Assembly: GCA_002841545.1 (NCBI GenBank)
Contig: PGZZ01000012.1
Location: 26,409 to 90,408 of the forward strand
Reading direction: 5' to 3'
Source of the DNA: Firmicutes bacterium HGW-Firmicutes-16
Lineage (GTDB): Bacteria; Bacillota; Clostridia; Oscillospirales; Oscillospiraceae
DNA: 64,000 nucleotides
Position numbers and translations under genes: made by a program. Below are positions 36,675-46,215 of this stretch, piece after piece. Every line of letters begins with the position of its first letter. Positions within the stretch are counted from its first letter, which is position 1. The notes beneath the pieces were generated by a model. It saw only the letters and a list, made by a program, of their open reading frames with translations. It made no database searches and was not told the DNA's origin.

Positions 36675-36721
36675 CTCCCCTGCTAGTAGGAGAATTGATA
36701 TATTCCCTACTGGCAGGGGAG
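36675..36721. repeat. 16-bp imperfect inverted repeat between CoA-transferase and FadN-like genes
   Basis: CTCCCCTGCTAGTAGG (36675-36690) pairs with CCTACTGGCAGGGGAG (36706-36721) with one G-T pair and a 15-nt loop. No T-tract follows, so an mRNA-processing or attenuation hairpin is as likely as a terminator. Confidence 0.65.
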
Positions 36722-36828
36722 TGAAATTGGTACCACGGAAAATATACTTATCTATTAAATTTTTTCTTAATGAAAATGAGTGAGGTGTGCACTCAATACA
36801 ATTAATACTTAAGGAGTAATGCAATATT

Positions 36829-39168
36829 ATGAGCAAAGTGATAAACAAAGCAACCGTCTTGGGCGCAGGCGTCATGGGTGCCGGTATTGCCGGGCTTTTG
36901 GCAAGCGTCGGCGTACAGGTCGCTCTGCTGGACATTGTTCCTCCCCAGGGACTGACCGATGAAGATAAGGCAAAGGGCTTCACCGAGCAGAGCCCCGAAT
37001 TTCGCAACCGCTTCGCAATGGGCGGCTACGAGAAGATTAAAAACCTCAAGAACAACATGCTCTACACCCAGAGCAAACTTGAAAATATAAAGATCGGTAA
37101 CATGGCCGACGACATGGATATGCTTAATGATGCTGACTGGATTATCGAAGTCGTTGTCGAGCGTCTTGATGTTAAGAAGAGTGTCATGAAGGAAATCGCA
37201 AAGCACCGCAAGGCTGATGCAGTCGTTTCCTCAAACACCTCCGGTGTTTCCATTACAAAGATCATTGAAGACGAGTCAGATGATTTCAAAGCACACTTCC
37301 TTGGAACCCACTTCTTTAATCCTCCCCGCTGGATGGCACTCTTTGAAATGATTCCCACGCCATGGACAGACAAGGGCGTATATGCACGCATGGCTGACTT
37401 TGCTGAAAGCCAGCTGGGAAAGGCTGTTGTTAACGCAAAGGACACGCCGAACTTTGTCGGTAACCGCATAGGAGTATACGGCGGTATTCAGGCTCTGCAG
37501 CTAGGAGAGAAATACGGCTTTGATAACCAGACGCTTGATGGACTGACTGGTAAGATTATGGGCCATCCGAAGTCTGCAACCTGCAAGACTGCCGATATGG
37601 TCGGTCTGGACATTTTTGCAAACGTCTCCAAGAATATCCTTGACAGCAGCACAGACGAAGCCGAGAAGAGAAACTATGATCTTCCTGCTTATGTTAAGGA
37701 AATGGTCGCTGCAGGACTCCTCGGTGACAAGACTAAACAGGGTTTCTTCAAGAAGGAAGTTATAGACGGCAAAAAGACAACTCTTACTTATAACCCTGCA
37801 ACAAAGACCTATGAGAACATTAAGGCTACGAAGTTCGACACCGTTGCCGCAGCTCAGGAATCTGGCAATAAGTTCGAATTTATGACATACGGAGATACGC
37901 CCGAGCAGAAGTTTACCTATGATTTCAACAAAAGCCTTCTGCTTTATGCAGCCCGCCTTGTTCCCGAAATAACCGATGACTTCAGGAACATCGATAACGC
38001 ACTGACGGCCGGCTTCAACTGGGATCTCGGCGTCTTCCAATTGTGGGACAAGATTGGCGTTGAGCGCTCTGTTAAGGCTTGGCAGGCAGACGGTGAGGAT
38101 ATTCCAAAGTGGGTTCTGGATATGCTCGCTTCCGGCAAGACCAAGTTCTATGAAGCAGGTTCCACAACCAGCAGGTTCATTAAACTTAAAGGCTGCAACG
38201 AGGTCAAGGGCAATAGCGACGCCTCGATCCGCGACATCGGCGACGGCGTGCTTTGTGTTGAGTTCCATTCAACTGGCAACGCCATCGGCGAGCTTGTTGG
38301 CGATATGATGCTTGAAGCTACAGAAATGCTTAAGGGCGATGATTGGGTCGGCCTTGTCGTTGGTAACGAAGGAAAGAACTTCTGTGCAGGCGCAGACCTT
38401 GTTACAATCGTAAACCTTGCTCAGGACAAAGAATTCGACAAACTGGACACTCTCATCAGAGGTCTTCAGGTAGGCACAATGGCTCTCAAATATGCTGCAC
38501 GTCCAACAGTCTCCGCTCCGTTCGGACAGACCCTCGGCGGTGGCTGCGAAGTTTCCATGCACTGTGCCGCATCCGTTCCCCATACAGACACCTTCATGGG
38601 TCTTGTTGAAGTTGGCGTAGGTCTTATTCCTGCCGGTGGCGGCTGCACGGAGCTTCTTATCCGTATGATGGAGCGTTGCTACAACACCCAGAAGAAGTCT
38701 CGTTATGACGCCTTGAAAGCTCTTTGGCAGAACATCATGACAGGTAAGGTTAATGTCGGCGCTGACGCCGCTATCGAAGCAGGCTATCTCGCTAAGGGTA
38801 CCTATGTTGAGCGCAACAAGGCAAAGCAAATTCAATCCGCTAAAGAGCAGGTTCTCTATATGGCCAGCCACAATTATCATCCCGCTTCCGATCCTTCCAT
38901 CACGGTTATGGGTGACTACGGCTACGGCGCAATCGCATACGATATGCTGATGATGAAGAACGGCAACTTTAGCTCCGACTATGATATTCACATCGGCGAG
39001 AAGATAGCTCACGTTATTACCGGCGGAAATCTGCCCTATGGCGCAGTAGTTCCCGCTCAGCAGATCCGAGATCTTGAGCGTGAAGCATTCCTGTCCCTTG
39101 CCGGTGAACAAAAGACACAGGACCGTATCGTAGGTATGCTTATGAACGGCAAACCTGTCCGAAATTAA
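36829..39168 (+). CDS. FadN-like 3-hydroxyacyl-CoA dehydrogenase / enoyl-CoA hydratase fusion
   Basis: 779 residues in the order dehydrogenase then hydratase, as in Bacillus FadN (~789). NAD motif VLGAGVMGAGIAGLLAS at the N-terminus, catalytic region GTHFFNPPRWMALFE with the His, then a second HAD C-terminal half. From ~480 comes a crotonase domain with GKNFCAGADL and GQTLGGGCEVSM for the oxyanion hole and a Glu in MGLVEVGVGLIPAGGG. It catalyses hydration of enoyl-CoA and oxidation to 3-ketoacyl-CoA. Thiolase follows 15 bp later. Confidence 0.92.
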   Translation: MSKVINKATVLGAGVMGAGIAGLLASVGVQVALLDIVPPQGLTDEDKAKGFTEQSPEFRNRFAMGGYEKIKNLKNNMLYTQSKLENIKIGNMADDMDMLNDADWIIEVVVERLDVKKSVMKEIAKHRKADAVVSSNTSGVSITKIIEDESDDFKAHFLGTHFFNPPRWMALFEMIPTPWTDKGVYARMADFAESQLGKAVVNAKDTPNFVGNRIGVYGGIQALQLGEKYGFDNQTLDGLTGKIMGHPKSATCKTADMVGLDIFANVSKNILDSSTDEAEKRNYDLPAYVKEMVAAGLLGDKTKQGFFKKEVIDGKKTTLTYNPATKTYENIKATKFDTVAAAQESGNKFEFMTYGDTPEQKFTYDFNKSLLLYAARLVPEITDDFRNIDNALTAGFNWDLGVFQLWDKIGVERSVKAWQADGEDIPKWVLDMLASGKTKFYEAGSTTSRFIKLKGCNEVKGNSDASIRDIGDGVLCVEFHSTGNAIGELVGDMMLEATEMLKGDDWVGLVVGNEGKNFCAGADLVTIVNLAQDKEFDKLDTLIRGLQVGTMALKYAARPTVSAPFGQTLGGGCEVSMHCAASVPHTDTFMGLVEVGVGLIPAGGGCTELLIRMMERCYNTQKKSRYDALKALWQNIMTGKVNVGADAAIEAGYLAKGTYVERNKAKQIQSAKEQVLYMASHNYHPASDPSITVMGDYGYGAIAYDMLMMKNGNFSSDYDIHIGEKIAHVITGGNLPYGAVVPAQQIRDLEREAFLSLAGEQKTQDRIVGMLMNGKPVRN

Positions 39169-39183
39169 GGGGGGACAGAAATA

Positions 39184-40365
39184 ATGAGAGAAGCAGTAGT
39201 AGTAGCTTATGGACGCAGTGCAATCGGGAAATCTCCCAAGGGTACATTGAAAGACACAAGACCCGAAGATTTTGCAGCACAGGTGGTTAAGGGCGTTCTT
39301 GCAAAGGTTCCGACCTTTGATCCTGCTCTTATAGACGACGTTATCCTCGGCTGCGCATTCCAGGAGGCTGAAACAGGCACAAATGTTGCTCGCAGTATCG
39401 TTTTTCTTTCAGGCATTCCGGATAGCGTTCCCGCACAGACAATAAACCGTTTTTGCTCTTCCGGACTTCAGGCCATATCAATGGGTGCAAACGCGATTAG
39501 GGCAGGAGAGGCCGACGTTATTCTTGCCGGAGGTGTTGAGACAATGTCCATGATTCCCATGGGCGGTAACCTCAATGTACCCGTAGTATCTCTTGCAGTT
39601 GGAATGCCCGAGACCATGACGGCAATGGGCAACACGGCTGAAAACGTTGCGGATAAGTATGGTATTACACGCGAAATGCAGGATGCTTTTGCTGTCGGCA
39701 GTCATGCAAAGGCGGCAGCGGCTCAAGAAGCAGGCAAGTTCGATGATGAAATCATAACTGTTGATGCTGTTAAGTACAAAACAGATGAGGCTGGCCGCGT
39801 AGTTAAGTACTACGAGCCCTTCAACAAGGACGAAGGTATCCGTTATGGCCTCACCATGGAGCAGCTCACAAAGCTTAAGCCTGTATTCCAAAAGGACGGT
39901 ACAGTTACCGCCGGAAACGCATCCCAGATGAACGATGCAGCTTCAGTAGTTCTCCTCATGTCCAGGGAAAAGGCCGAAGAACTTGGACTTAAGCCTATCG
40001 CAAAGTTTGTTAGCTTCGCAGTTGCAGGCGTTGATCCCGCTTTCATGGGCATCGGGCCTACGGTTGCCGTTCCAAAGGCTTTAAAATTTGCAGGTCTCAA
40101 TATAGCCGACATCGACGTGTGGGAGCTTAATGAAGCGTTTGCATCGCAGGCTATTGCGTGTGTAAATGAGCTTGGGCTCGACCCTCAAAAAGTCAACCCA
40201 AACGGCGGTGGAATTGCTCTCGGTCATCCCCTCGGTTGTACAGGCGCAATGCTGACCTGCAAGCTCCTCAGCGAGCTCAAGCGCACAGGTAAAAAATACG
40301 GCGTAGTCAGCATGTGCATCGGCGGCGGCATGGGTGCAGCAGGTGTCTATGAGATGTGCACTTAG
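39184..40365 (+). CDS. Thiolase (acetyl-CoA acyltransferase, FadA-like)
   Basis: 393 residues with nucleophilic Cys in NRFCSSGLQA, His in NGGGIALGHPLGCTGAM and second Cys in CIGGGMGAAG. Preceded by GGGGGACAG 9 nt upstream. Completes the cycle with the FadN-like fusion, cleaving 3-ketoacyl-CoA to acetyl-CoA, or condensing in reverse. Its place directly after FadN matches the fadNA order. Confidence 0.93.
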   Translation: MREAVVVAYGRSAIGKSPKGTLKDTRPEDFAAQVVKGVLAKVPTFDPALIDDVILGCAFQEAETGTNVARSIVFLSGIPDSVPAQTINRFCSSGLQAISMGANAIRAGEADVILAGGVETMSMIPMGGNLNVPVVSLAVGMPETMTAMGNTAENVADKYGITREMQDAFAVGSHAKAAAAQEAGKFDDEIITVDAVKYKTDEAGRVVKYYEPFNKDEGIRYGLTMEQLTKLKPVFQKDGTVTAGNASQMNDAASVVLLMSREKAEELGLKPIAKFVSFAVAGVDPAFMGIGPTVAVPKALKFAGLNIADIDVWELNEAFASQAIACVNELGLDPQKVNPNGGGIALGHPLGCTGAMLTCKLLSELKRTGKKYGVVSMCIGGGMGAAGVYEMCT

Positions 40366-40614
40366 CGTGAAAAAAGACTAATGCTGCATGGTAAGAGTGT
40401 CTGATTCTAATTTCAAATAGAAAGTAGACGCGAGGCAAATTCTTACCCTATAATCCCCTTTAGGTCGGGTAATCAATATCGACAAAGTCGGAACTTTAAG
40501 TCCGACTCGTCAGCAAAACTGCTTGTGCTTGGAGTTCGGTGGTTCTGACGGCACATCTACAATCTGACGCAGCGGTTGAGCAGAAATAAAATTATTATTT
40601 TGGAGGTCATTATT

Positions 40615-40830
40615 ATGGCAGTTACTATGGATACTCTCGTCGGAGAAATCCTCGAAAACCCCGCACTTTGCGCTCTTATGGAAGAGATGACTCCCGGCGT
40701 TACTAAGAACCCTATGATGAAGATGGCAAAGGGCTTTTCTCTTGGCAAGATCGTGAAGACTCCCGCTGCTAAGATGCCCGAAGCTACAATTCAAGCGTTC
40801 ATCGACGCAGCTAACGCTAAGGGTCTTTAA
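40615..40830 (+). CDS. Small conserved protein of the acyl-CoA operon
   Basis: 71 residues from ATG 40615, 8 nt after TTTGGAGG. Helical, with TLVGEILENPALCALMEEMT and MMKMAKGFSLGKIVK. It resembles a short helical domain also found at C-termini of other proteins, but I cannot name it. Highly preferred codons (GCT, AAG, ATC) like the thiolase suggest strong expression. Confidence 0.72.
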   Translation: MAVTMDTLVGEILENPALCALMEEMTPGVTKNPMMKMAKGFSLGKIVKTPAAKMPEATIQAFIDAANAKGL

Positions 40831-40863
40831 ACCCTAACTACATCAGTGTAAAAGGTGTACCAC

Positions 40864-40897
40864 GGTGGCTTGCCTCACCGTCAGGAGGCAGGCCGCC
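40864..40897 (+). repeat. Hairpin downstream of small protein
   Basis: GGTGGCTTGCCTC pairs with GGAGGCAGGCCGCC around ACCGTCA; lies 35 bp after the stop codon and just before the terminator. Confidence 0.6.
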
Positions 40898-40907
40898 TTT
40901 CATACAG

Positions 40908-40942
40908 GCAGTGCGTCGGTTCTCCGGCGCACTGTTTGTTTT
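40908..40942 (+). terminator. Intrinsic terminator of acyl-CoA operon
   Basis: CAGTGCGTCGG pairs with CCGGCGCACTG (one G-T), loop TTCT, followed by TTTGTTTTTTG. Confidence 0.9.
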
Positions 40943-41084
40943 TTGTTTGCAATGATTTTTTGTGAATAAGGAGGATCATAAGCTGCAAAGTATTTTTCTT
41001 CGCCAAATAGGTTAAAAAGAAAAGTAGGGTTTTGATGATGGAAAACAATATGGTTAGGAAGACAAAGAAAAAGACTCTAGGTCA

Positions 41085-41312
41085 TGGATTGCGTTGAAAA
41101 AAGGTCAGTGGTTACTGCAAAGTCATCTGCATAGAAAACACTTGTTTTTAAGCAGCTTCGCCGCCCTGATTCTTTCTTCTGTATGCAACCGGGCTGAGAT
41201 ATCCCAAGAATGAATGCATACGTTTTCGGTTGTAAAACAGCTCGACATAGGAGAACATATCCCGCCTAACTTCTTCCATTGTAGCATATCGCCTTCAGTA
41301 GATACACTCTTG
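41085..41312 (-). mobile_element. IS3-family type b remnant (3' end only)
   Basis: Nearly identical to the 3' end of the element at 62931: terminus TGGATTGCGTTGAAAAAA, then the OrfB C-terminus (NRKRMHSFLGYLSPVAYRR, ending GGEAA). Homology stops near 41312, leaving under 60 transposase codons. Confidence 0.85.
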
Positions 41313-41593
41313 ATTACATCGCTCACGCCGTCATAGTACTTGTAATTGCTGTGGTTTACCGCATCTATCATCTGCTTGAGCCTGTTATTTCGGTCATAGA
41401 CATATTGCGTCATGTTGTTCAGCGCGTACGTCGTCTTCACATCCTTTACACACTTACCTTTGAGATTCTGCAGTTCCTCTTCGTTGTAATTAAGATTTGC
41501 TCCGATTACCTGTGTCATCATTGCAACCTCAACCGCGAGCTTGAATAAAAGACTGCTGACCAGGATAGTCGTCTGGATGAGTAGACGACACAA
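41313..41593 (-). pseudogene. C-terminal fragment of RHH-type mobile-element protein
   Basis: The frame reads LLFKLAVEVAMMTQVIGANL followed by NYNEEELQNLKGKCVKDVK, fitting the C-terminal half of the family whose N-terminal half is at 26243-26500, then a short Tyr/Asn-rich tail. Cut on its 3' side by the IS3 remnant. Assignment is from remembered family similarity. Confidence 0.45.
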
Positions 41594-41704
41594 AACGGCA
41601 GACCGAACTGCGCGTCAGTACGGTCTGCCGTTAAATTGTTGTTAAATTGCATTTCTTGAAGCAGCGCGGTCTTGGTACGTGTGACGCTGACTTCAGTCTG
41701 AATT

Positions 41705-42403
41705 TCAGCCTAATATATTTTTAATAAATCGTTCCAGTATAACTGCAACCTCCGCTCTTGTAGCCGTGCCCTGCGGGACGAAGCTTTCCGTCTTGATTTC
41801 GAGCTTGGCTTCCTTCTGATCCATGTTCTTGATCGTCTGGCCGCCAAGCTCGCTGACAGTGACATCAGAACCTGTGCTCGGCAGCGTTACGGTCGGTTAT
41901 TCACCGCTGCTGTCGAGAATCTTATCCAGTTTCGAATCGTCAACCGTAACAGTCGTAACGCGCTGTCCGCAGGCGTTGGTTGAAGTTGCCGACATTCCTG
42001 CGTCCTGAGCCTGCCCGTTGACTACTATAGCGGAATTTGAGGTAGTATTTCCGTCTCCGCAAGCTGCTACCTTTGTCTTTCCGGCAACTGCTGTATATAA
42101 TGCTTTATTTCCGGCCTCGTCCATTACCAATACATAGAAGTAATAATCTGTGTTCGCTGTTAGTCCTGTGACCGTAGTTGTAGTAATTCTTGATGTCCAT
42201 GTACCCGACAGGTCATCCGCATCATTGATGGACATAATTTCGCTTGTTGAATAGACAACCTTGTACTTGAGGGTTGTCGGCAAAGTTACTGCATCACTCG
42301 CTTCCGTCCAAGCAATCTTTGCAGAATTGGATGTAAGGTCACTTACTTCAATTGCTCCACTGTTACCTGGAGTCGGTGCTATCTTATCGCGTAGCGTAAT
42401 CAC
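41705..42403 (-). pseudogene. Fn3/SLH surface protein remnant with in-frame stop
   Basis: A fibronectin type III domain (SNSAKIAWTEASDAVTLPTT ... VTGLTANTDYYFYVLVMDEAGN) leads to KILDSSGE then TAA at 41897. The same frame continues PTVTLPSTGSDVTVSELGG and ends in an SLH-type C-terminus (SFVPQGTATRAEVAVILERF) with stop at 41705. No start, signal peptide or earlier domains remain at 42403. Confidence 0.75.
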
Positions 42404-42577
42404 TCCGCTTTGACGGCTGTTCTGTTCAGGCTATGGATTATATTAAAAAACAGCAAAGGAACACAAGCTGGAGGAATTGCTCGCCCGAGCAAAAGGATTA
42501 TTGGAGAAAAAGACAGCCGCAGACCTTCACCATTCAGAACGCAGATGGACTGTACCGCATATTGAAACAATATAAAT

Positions 42578-42600
42578 AACAGCCGTCAGTGACGGCTGTT
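42578..42600. terminator. Symmetric terminator-like hairpin
   Basis: AACAGCCGTCA and TGACGGCTGTT form an 11-bp perfect palindrome with one central base, followed by TCAG. No adjacent intact gene. Confidence 0.5.
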
Positions 42601-42900
42601 TCAGTCTGTCAAACAAGTCCGGAGAAAGCTAGGCTTTTCGCGTTGGCATGTATGTCAACGCCAGAATTTAAATGACCAATTATTCGGTCATTTTTTACCC
42701 CAATAACGGAAAACAAAGTCCATGTATTTAATTTATTCTTTTCAGTTTTTTCTATTACTAAAGAGTAATATTTAGTTTTTGGCTACTCTTTAGGCTCCTG
42801 TGTTACCGCCATCTTTTCCGCTTACAGCAATTATTGCCCTAATCCTCAAGCTTTGATATATTGGTTGAAGGTACTTTTGGCAATGCTACTCTATATGGTT

Positions 42901-42934
42901 AAAAAAACAGCCCTAAATCATCGATTCGGGGCTG
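42901..42934 (-). terminator. Intrinsic terminator downstream of tRNA-like sequence
   Basis: On the minus strand CAGCCC (42929-42934) pairs with GGGCTG (42908-42913), followed by TTTTTTT. It lies 30 bp after the 3' end of the tRNA-like sequence at 42964. Confidence 0.75.
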
Positions 42935-42963
42935 GATTAGTGTATGCGGGTTTGAACCAATTA

Positions 42964-43041
42964 TGGAGACGGACGGGATCTATCCGTTTATCTTCTGAGC
43001 GGCAGTCAGACGCTCTGCCGAAGCATCGGGTGTACACCCCC
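42964..43041 (-). ncRNA. tRNA-like sequence B (degenerate, abnormal 5' half)
   Basis: Minus strand: GGGGGTG can pair with CGTCTCC as a seven-pair acceptor (three G-U). Then ACACCCGATGCTTCGGCAGA, an anticodon stem GTCTGACTGCCGCTCAGA, and a T arm ACGG-ATAGATC-CCGT whose loop has lost the TTCRA consensus. No CCA is encoded. The 5' half and 3' acceptor resemble 60805-60881. A terminator follows. Probably a tRNA pseudogene. Confidence 0.5.
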
Positions 43042-43253
43042 ATTTTTGCAGCCTTTTATCCCAAATGGGCTCTTTTAATTTAGTCGCGTATCACTATGTA
43101 GCTGTATTAAAACATTTAGTTCTTTAGTCGAATTTCTATGAGGGGAGGCATAAAGGCAGTGGCTATATATGCATCAAAAAGCGCAAGAATTATTAAAGCT
43201 GAGGGTTCTGATATTGCTATAATGGGGTGACATTATCGAAGAAAGGAGACGCC

Positions 43254-44096
43254 ATGAAAAACCTTGAAGCTGTGATTGCTGCTATCGAATATATTGAAGC
43301 ACACTTGTCGGACGAAAAGCTTGATTTAGAAACGGTCGCGGATGCTGTGCACTATTCGAAATACCATCTGCACCGGGTCTTCAGTGATACGGTACAGCTT
43401 ACCATCCATGATTATGTGCAGCGCAGGCAGCTTACGGAAGCGGCCAAGCTGCTTACCTTTTCTGATAAGCCAATCATGGATATTGCAATCCTATCCGGCT
43501 ACAACAGCCAGCAGGCTTTCAGCAATGTATTCAAGGCTATGTATAAGCAGTCTCCTCTTGAGTTTCGAAGAAACGAGGTGTTTTATCCATTGCAGCTTGA
43601 ATATAACTTCAAAGACCGGCGGGAGACAGCTAGAAATTCCAGAAAACAATCCGCCAGAGAAATCCGCTATGTCACAGAAGCAGACATTCTGTCCTGGGTG
43701 GAGCTCACGCGCCTTTCCGTTGATGGGTTCCCTAATTTGGATGAAGCTGAGCATACGGCGGCTCTGAAATGCTATATTGCTGATAAAGGTGCTCTTCTGA
43801 TGATCGAAGATGGCGAATATATCGGCGGAATGCTGTTGTGTCACGAAGCGGGCAGCATCGATTTTCTTGCGGTGCATCCTCTTCATCGAAAACAGGGTGT
43901 CGTCAGAGATTTTCTTGACGCAGCTCTCATGGAATTGATTGAAAACAAGGAAATTAGTATTACCACATTCCGGGAGGGCGACAAAGCCGATACCGGATAC
44001 CGAAAAGCGCTTAAGGAGCTGGGCTTTGCTGAATCCGAGCTCTTAACGGAGTTTGGATATCCAACGCAGCGCATGGTTTTACCAAAGGAGGACTGA
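43254..44096 (+). CDS. AraC-type regulator fused to GNAT acetyltransferase
   Basis: 280 residues from ATG 43254 (AAAGGAG 7 nt upstream). Residues 1-~105 hold two AraC HTHs (LETVADAVHYSKYHLHRVF, IMDIAILSGYNSQQAFSNVF, KQSPLEFRR). Residues ~135-280 are a GNAT fold with the acetyl-CoA loop region VHPLHRKQGVVRDFLDAAL. The canonical R/QxxGxG/A becomes RKQGVV. It could acetylate a small molecule or sense acetyl-CoA. The helicase gene starts 1 bp after its stop, so the pair is an operon. Confidence 0.85.
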   Translation: MKNLEAVIAAIEYIEAHLSDEKLDLETVADAVHYSKYHLHRVFSDTVQLTIHDYVQRRQLTEAAKLLTFSDKPIMDIAILSGYNSQQAFSNVFKAMYKQSPLEFRRNEVFYPLQLEYNFKDRRETARNSRKQSAREIRYVTEADILSWVELTRLSVDGFPNLDEAEHTAALKCYIADKGALLMIEDGEYIGGMLLCHEAGSIDFLAVHPLHRKQGVVRDFLDAALMELIENKEISITTFREGDKADTGYRKALKELGFAESELLTEFGYPTQRMVLPKED

Positions 44097-44097
44097 A

Positions 44098-46215
44098 ATG
44101 ACAAGCCACCAGGAATCGGGCAGGAGCGGCACGAACGCACCTGCCCCTGTTCATGAAGCCACAAAGAAGATACCGGACGACACCTCGGTTTTTCCGGATG
44201 AAATCGCACATCTGAATGAGATTAAGGGAAATCTCGATGAGGCCATAAAACAGGCAAATAATTCCGTAGAGCAAATCGACGATGAATATATGGATACCAA
44301 GCGGTACATGGTTCAGCATCGCGGCGAAATCGACCCGCACGAAATGTTCCAGAACGAACTTGCGCTAACGCAGATTGACCACCGCGGATCTTTTGCCGTC
44401 GAAATTCGGGATAAACTCATTAAGCTCAAAGACTCTCCCTACTTTGCCCGGATTGACTTTCGGGAAACAGTCGAAGAAAGGCCTTACTCTTTCTATATAG
44501 GCCGATTTGCTTTTCATCATAACAATGAGCTACTAGTGTCCGACTGGCGTTCCCCTGTCGCAAGTATGTTTTATGACTGCGAGGTCGGGCCTGCTGGATA
44601 CGACGCCCCGGTGGGACGAATTGACGGAGAACTGAGCCGAAAAAGACAGTTCAAAATCAAAAACGGCGAAATGGAATATGCCCTGGAAAGCTCAACGAAT
44701 GTTCAGGATGATGTTTTACAGCGCGAACTCAGCCACACCTCCGACGAAAAGATGAAGTCTATTATTTCAACAATTCAGAAGGAACAAAACCGGATCATCC
44801 GTGATGAAAAGGCAGGAACCCTCCTGATTCAGGGCGTTGCAGGCTCCGGTAAAACATCCATTGCGCTGCATCGGATTGCCTACTTACTTTACCGCAACAA
44901 AGACAGGCTCACGGCAAAAAACGTGACTATTCTGTCCCCAAACAAGGTGTTCGGCGATTACATTTCGGGTGTCCTGCCGGAGCTTGGCGAGGAATCGATT
45001 GGCGGAATCAGTTTCGTGGATATTGCAGAAATCCAGCTTGAGGGTGTAATCCGTTTTGAGCAGGATCGTGACCCGCTAGAGACGAGGGATACAAAATGGG
45101 CGGAGCGAGTATGCTATAAGTCCACTCTAGACTTTCTCAGGCTGATGGATGAATATCTGGCCCGGATGCCAGAGACCGTTTTTGAACCATGTGACTATAC
45201 GTTTGGACGGTTCTTCGTGGGACGCGAGTGGATACAAAATCGATTTGTGTCTTTGAATAAGCTTCCGGTCAGACAGCGGCTCAAAATGATAGCGGATGAC
45301 ATTCATGACCGAATTCAGGCAGATTACTTTATGGATGATACACTACCGACAGCCAGAGCTATCCAAAAGAGCTTGACCTCGATGCTGAAGGTGAAAAACA
45401 CCCTTGCACTCTATAAGATCTTTTATAAACGGATGAATATTGAAGACAAATTTGTGATGCCGTCCAAGGACACTCTCGAGTGGGCCGACGTATATCCGTT
45501 TTTATATTTACACGCAGCATTTGAGGGCTTGAAGGAAAGCAGGGTTATCCGACATCTGGTGATTGACGAAATGCAGGATTACACCCCCGCCCAGTATGCA
45601 GTTATGAATCTCCTGTTCAAGTGCCAGAAGACAATCCTCGGCGACTTCGGGCAGTTTATTAATCCAAACCATAGGCATACGCTCAGCGACCTGCGCAAGC
45701 TTTATGACAGCGCTGATCTGATTGAGCTAAACAAGAGCTACCGTTCAACCTACGAAATCATTATGTTCGCCAGACGCATCCAAAATGTATTATCGCTTGA
45801 GGCAGTAGAACGACACGGGGATGTTCCTGATCTGATCTCTTGCAAAGACGAAGAGGACGAACTTGCACAGATAAAAAGGGAAATCGACATTTTTGCTAAC
45901 AGTGAAAATATAACGCTTGGAATTATCCTGAAAACGAACAGCGCCGCGAAAGCATTTTACGACATTTTGTCACAAAGTCTTGATGCACATCTAATCGCTC
46001 CGGAAAGCACCGCGTTTTTCAATGGCGTATCAATTACTTCGATTCAAATGTCAAAGGGTTTGGAGTTTGACGAAGTTATCATACCCTCGGCGAACAGTGA
46101 AACCTACTCCGTCGAACATGACCGCTTCCTACTCTATATTGCCTGCACCCGAGCTATGCACCGCCTATCTTTGACTTATACAGGGAAGCTAACCCGGCTT
46201 ATTGGTGGTATGTAA
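44098..46215 (+). CDS. HelD/UvrD-like superfamily 1 helicase
   Basis: 705 residues. A charged N-terminal region (HLNEIKGNLDEAIKQANNSV) typical of HelD, Walker A GVAGSGKTSIALHRIAYLLY, DExx box HLVIDEMQDYTPAQY, motif IV/V area NKSYRSTYEI, QMSKGLEFDEVIIP and motif VI YIACTRAMHRL. HelD proteins free stalled RNA polymerase and can confer rifampicin tolerance; UvrD-like DNA helicases are the alternative. It is translated right after the AraC-GNAT gene. Confidence 0.88.
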   Translation: MTSHQESGRSGTNAPAPVHEATKKIPDDTSVFPDEIAHLNEIKGNLDEAIKQANNSVEQIDDEYMDTKRYMVQHRGEIDPHEMFQNELALTQIDHRGSFAVEIRDKLIKLKDSPYFARIDFRETVEERPYSFYIGRFAFHHNNELLVSDWRSPVASMFYDCEVGPAGYDAPVGRIDGELSRKRQFKIKNGEMEYALESSTNVQDDVLQRELSHTSDEKMKSIISTIQKEQNRIIRDEKAGTLLIQGVAGSGKTSIALHRIAYLLYRNKDRLTAKNVTILSPNKVFGDYISGVLPELGEESIGGISFVDIAEIQLEGVIRFEQDRDPLETRDTKWAERVCYKSTLDFLRLMDEYLARMPETVFEPCDYTFGRFFVGREWIQNRFVSLNKLPVRQRLKMIADDIHDRIQADYFMDDTLPTARAIQKSLTSMLKVKNTLALYKIFYKRMNIEDKFVMPSKDTLEWADVYPFLYLHAAFEGLKESRVIRHLVIDEMQDYTPAQYAVMNLLFKCQKTILGDFGQFINPNHRHTLSDLRKLYDSADLIELNKSYRSTYEIIMFARRIQNVLSLEAVERHGDVPDLISCKDEEDELAQIKREIDIFANSENITLGIILKTNSAAKAFYDILSQSLDAHLIAPESTAFFNGVSITSIQMSKGLEFDEVIIPSANSETYSVEHDRFLLYIACTRAMHRLSLTYTGKLTRLIGGM

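Larger units (their letters stand above)
42404..43253. other. Debris region with tRNA-like sequence and hairpins
   Basis: No intact gene. A short plus-strand stretch (42450-42570) reads KEHKLEELLARAKGLLEKKT with stops and may be a gene remnant. The terminator-like hairpin at 42578, the tRNA-like sequence at 42964 and its terminator at 42901 are listed separately. Confidence 0.6.

Noticed and set aside
37501..38268. 255-residue minus-strand frame inside the FadN-like gene (also 38269-39111)
   Set aside because: Antisense shadows of a highly biased, fully conserved plus-strand gene.
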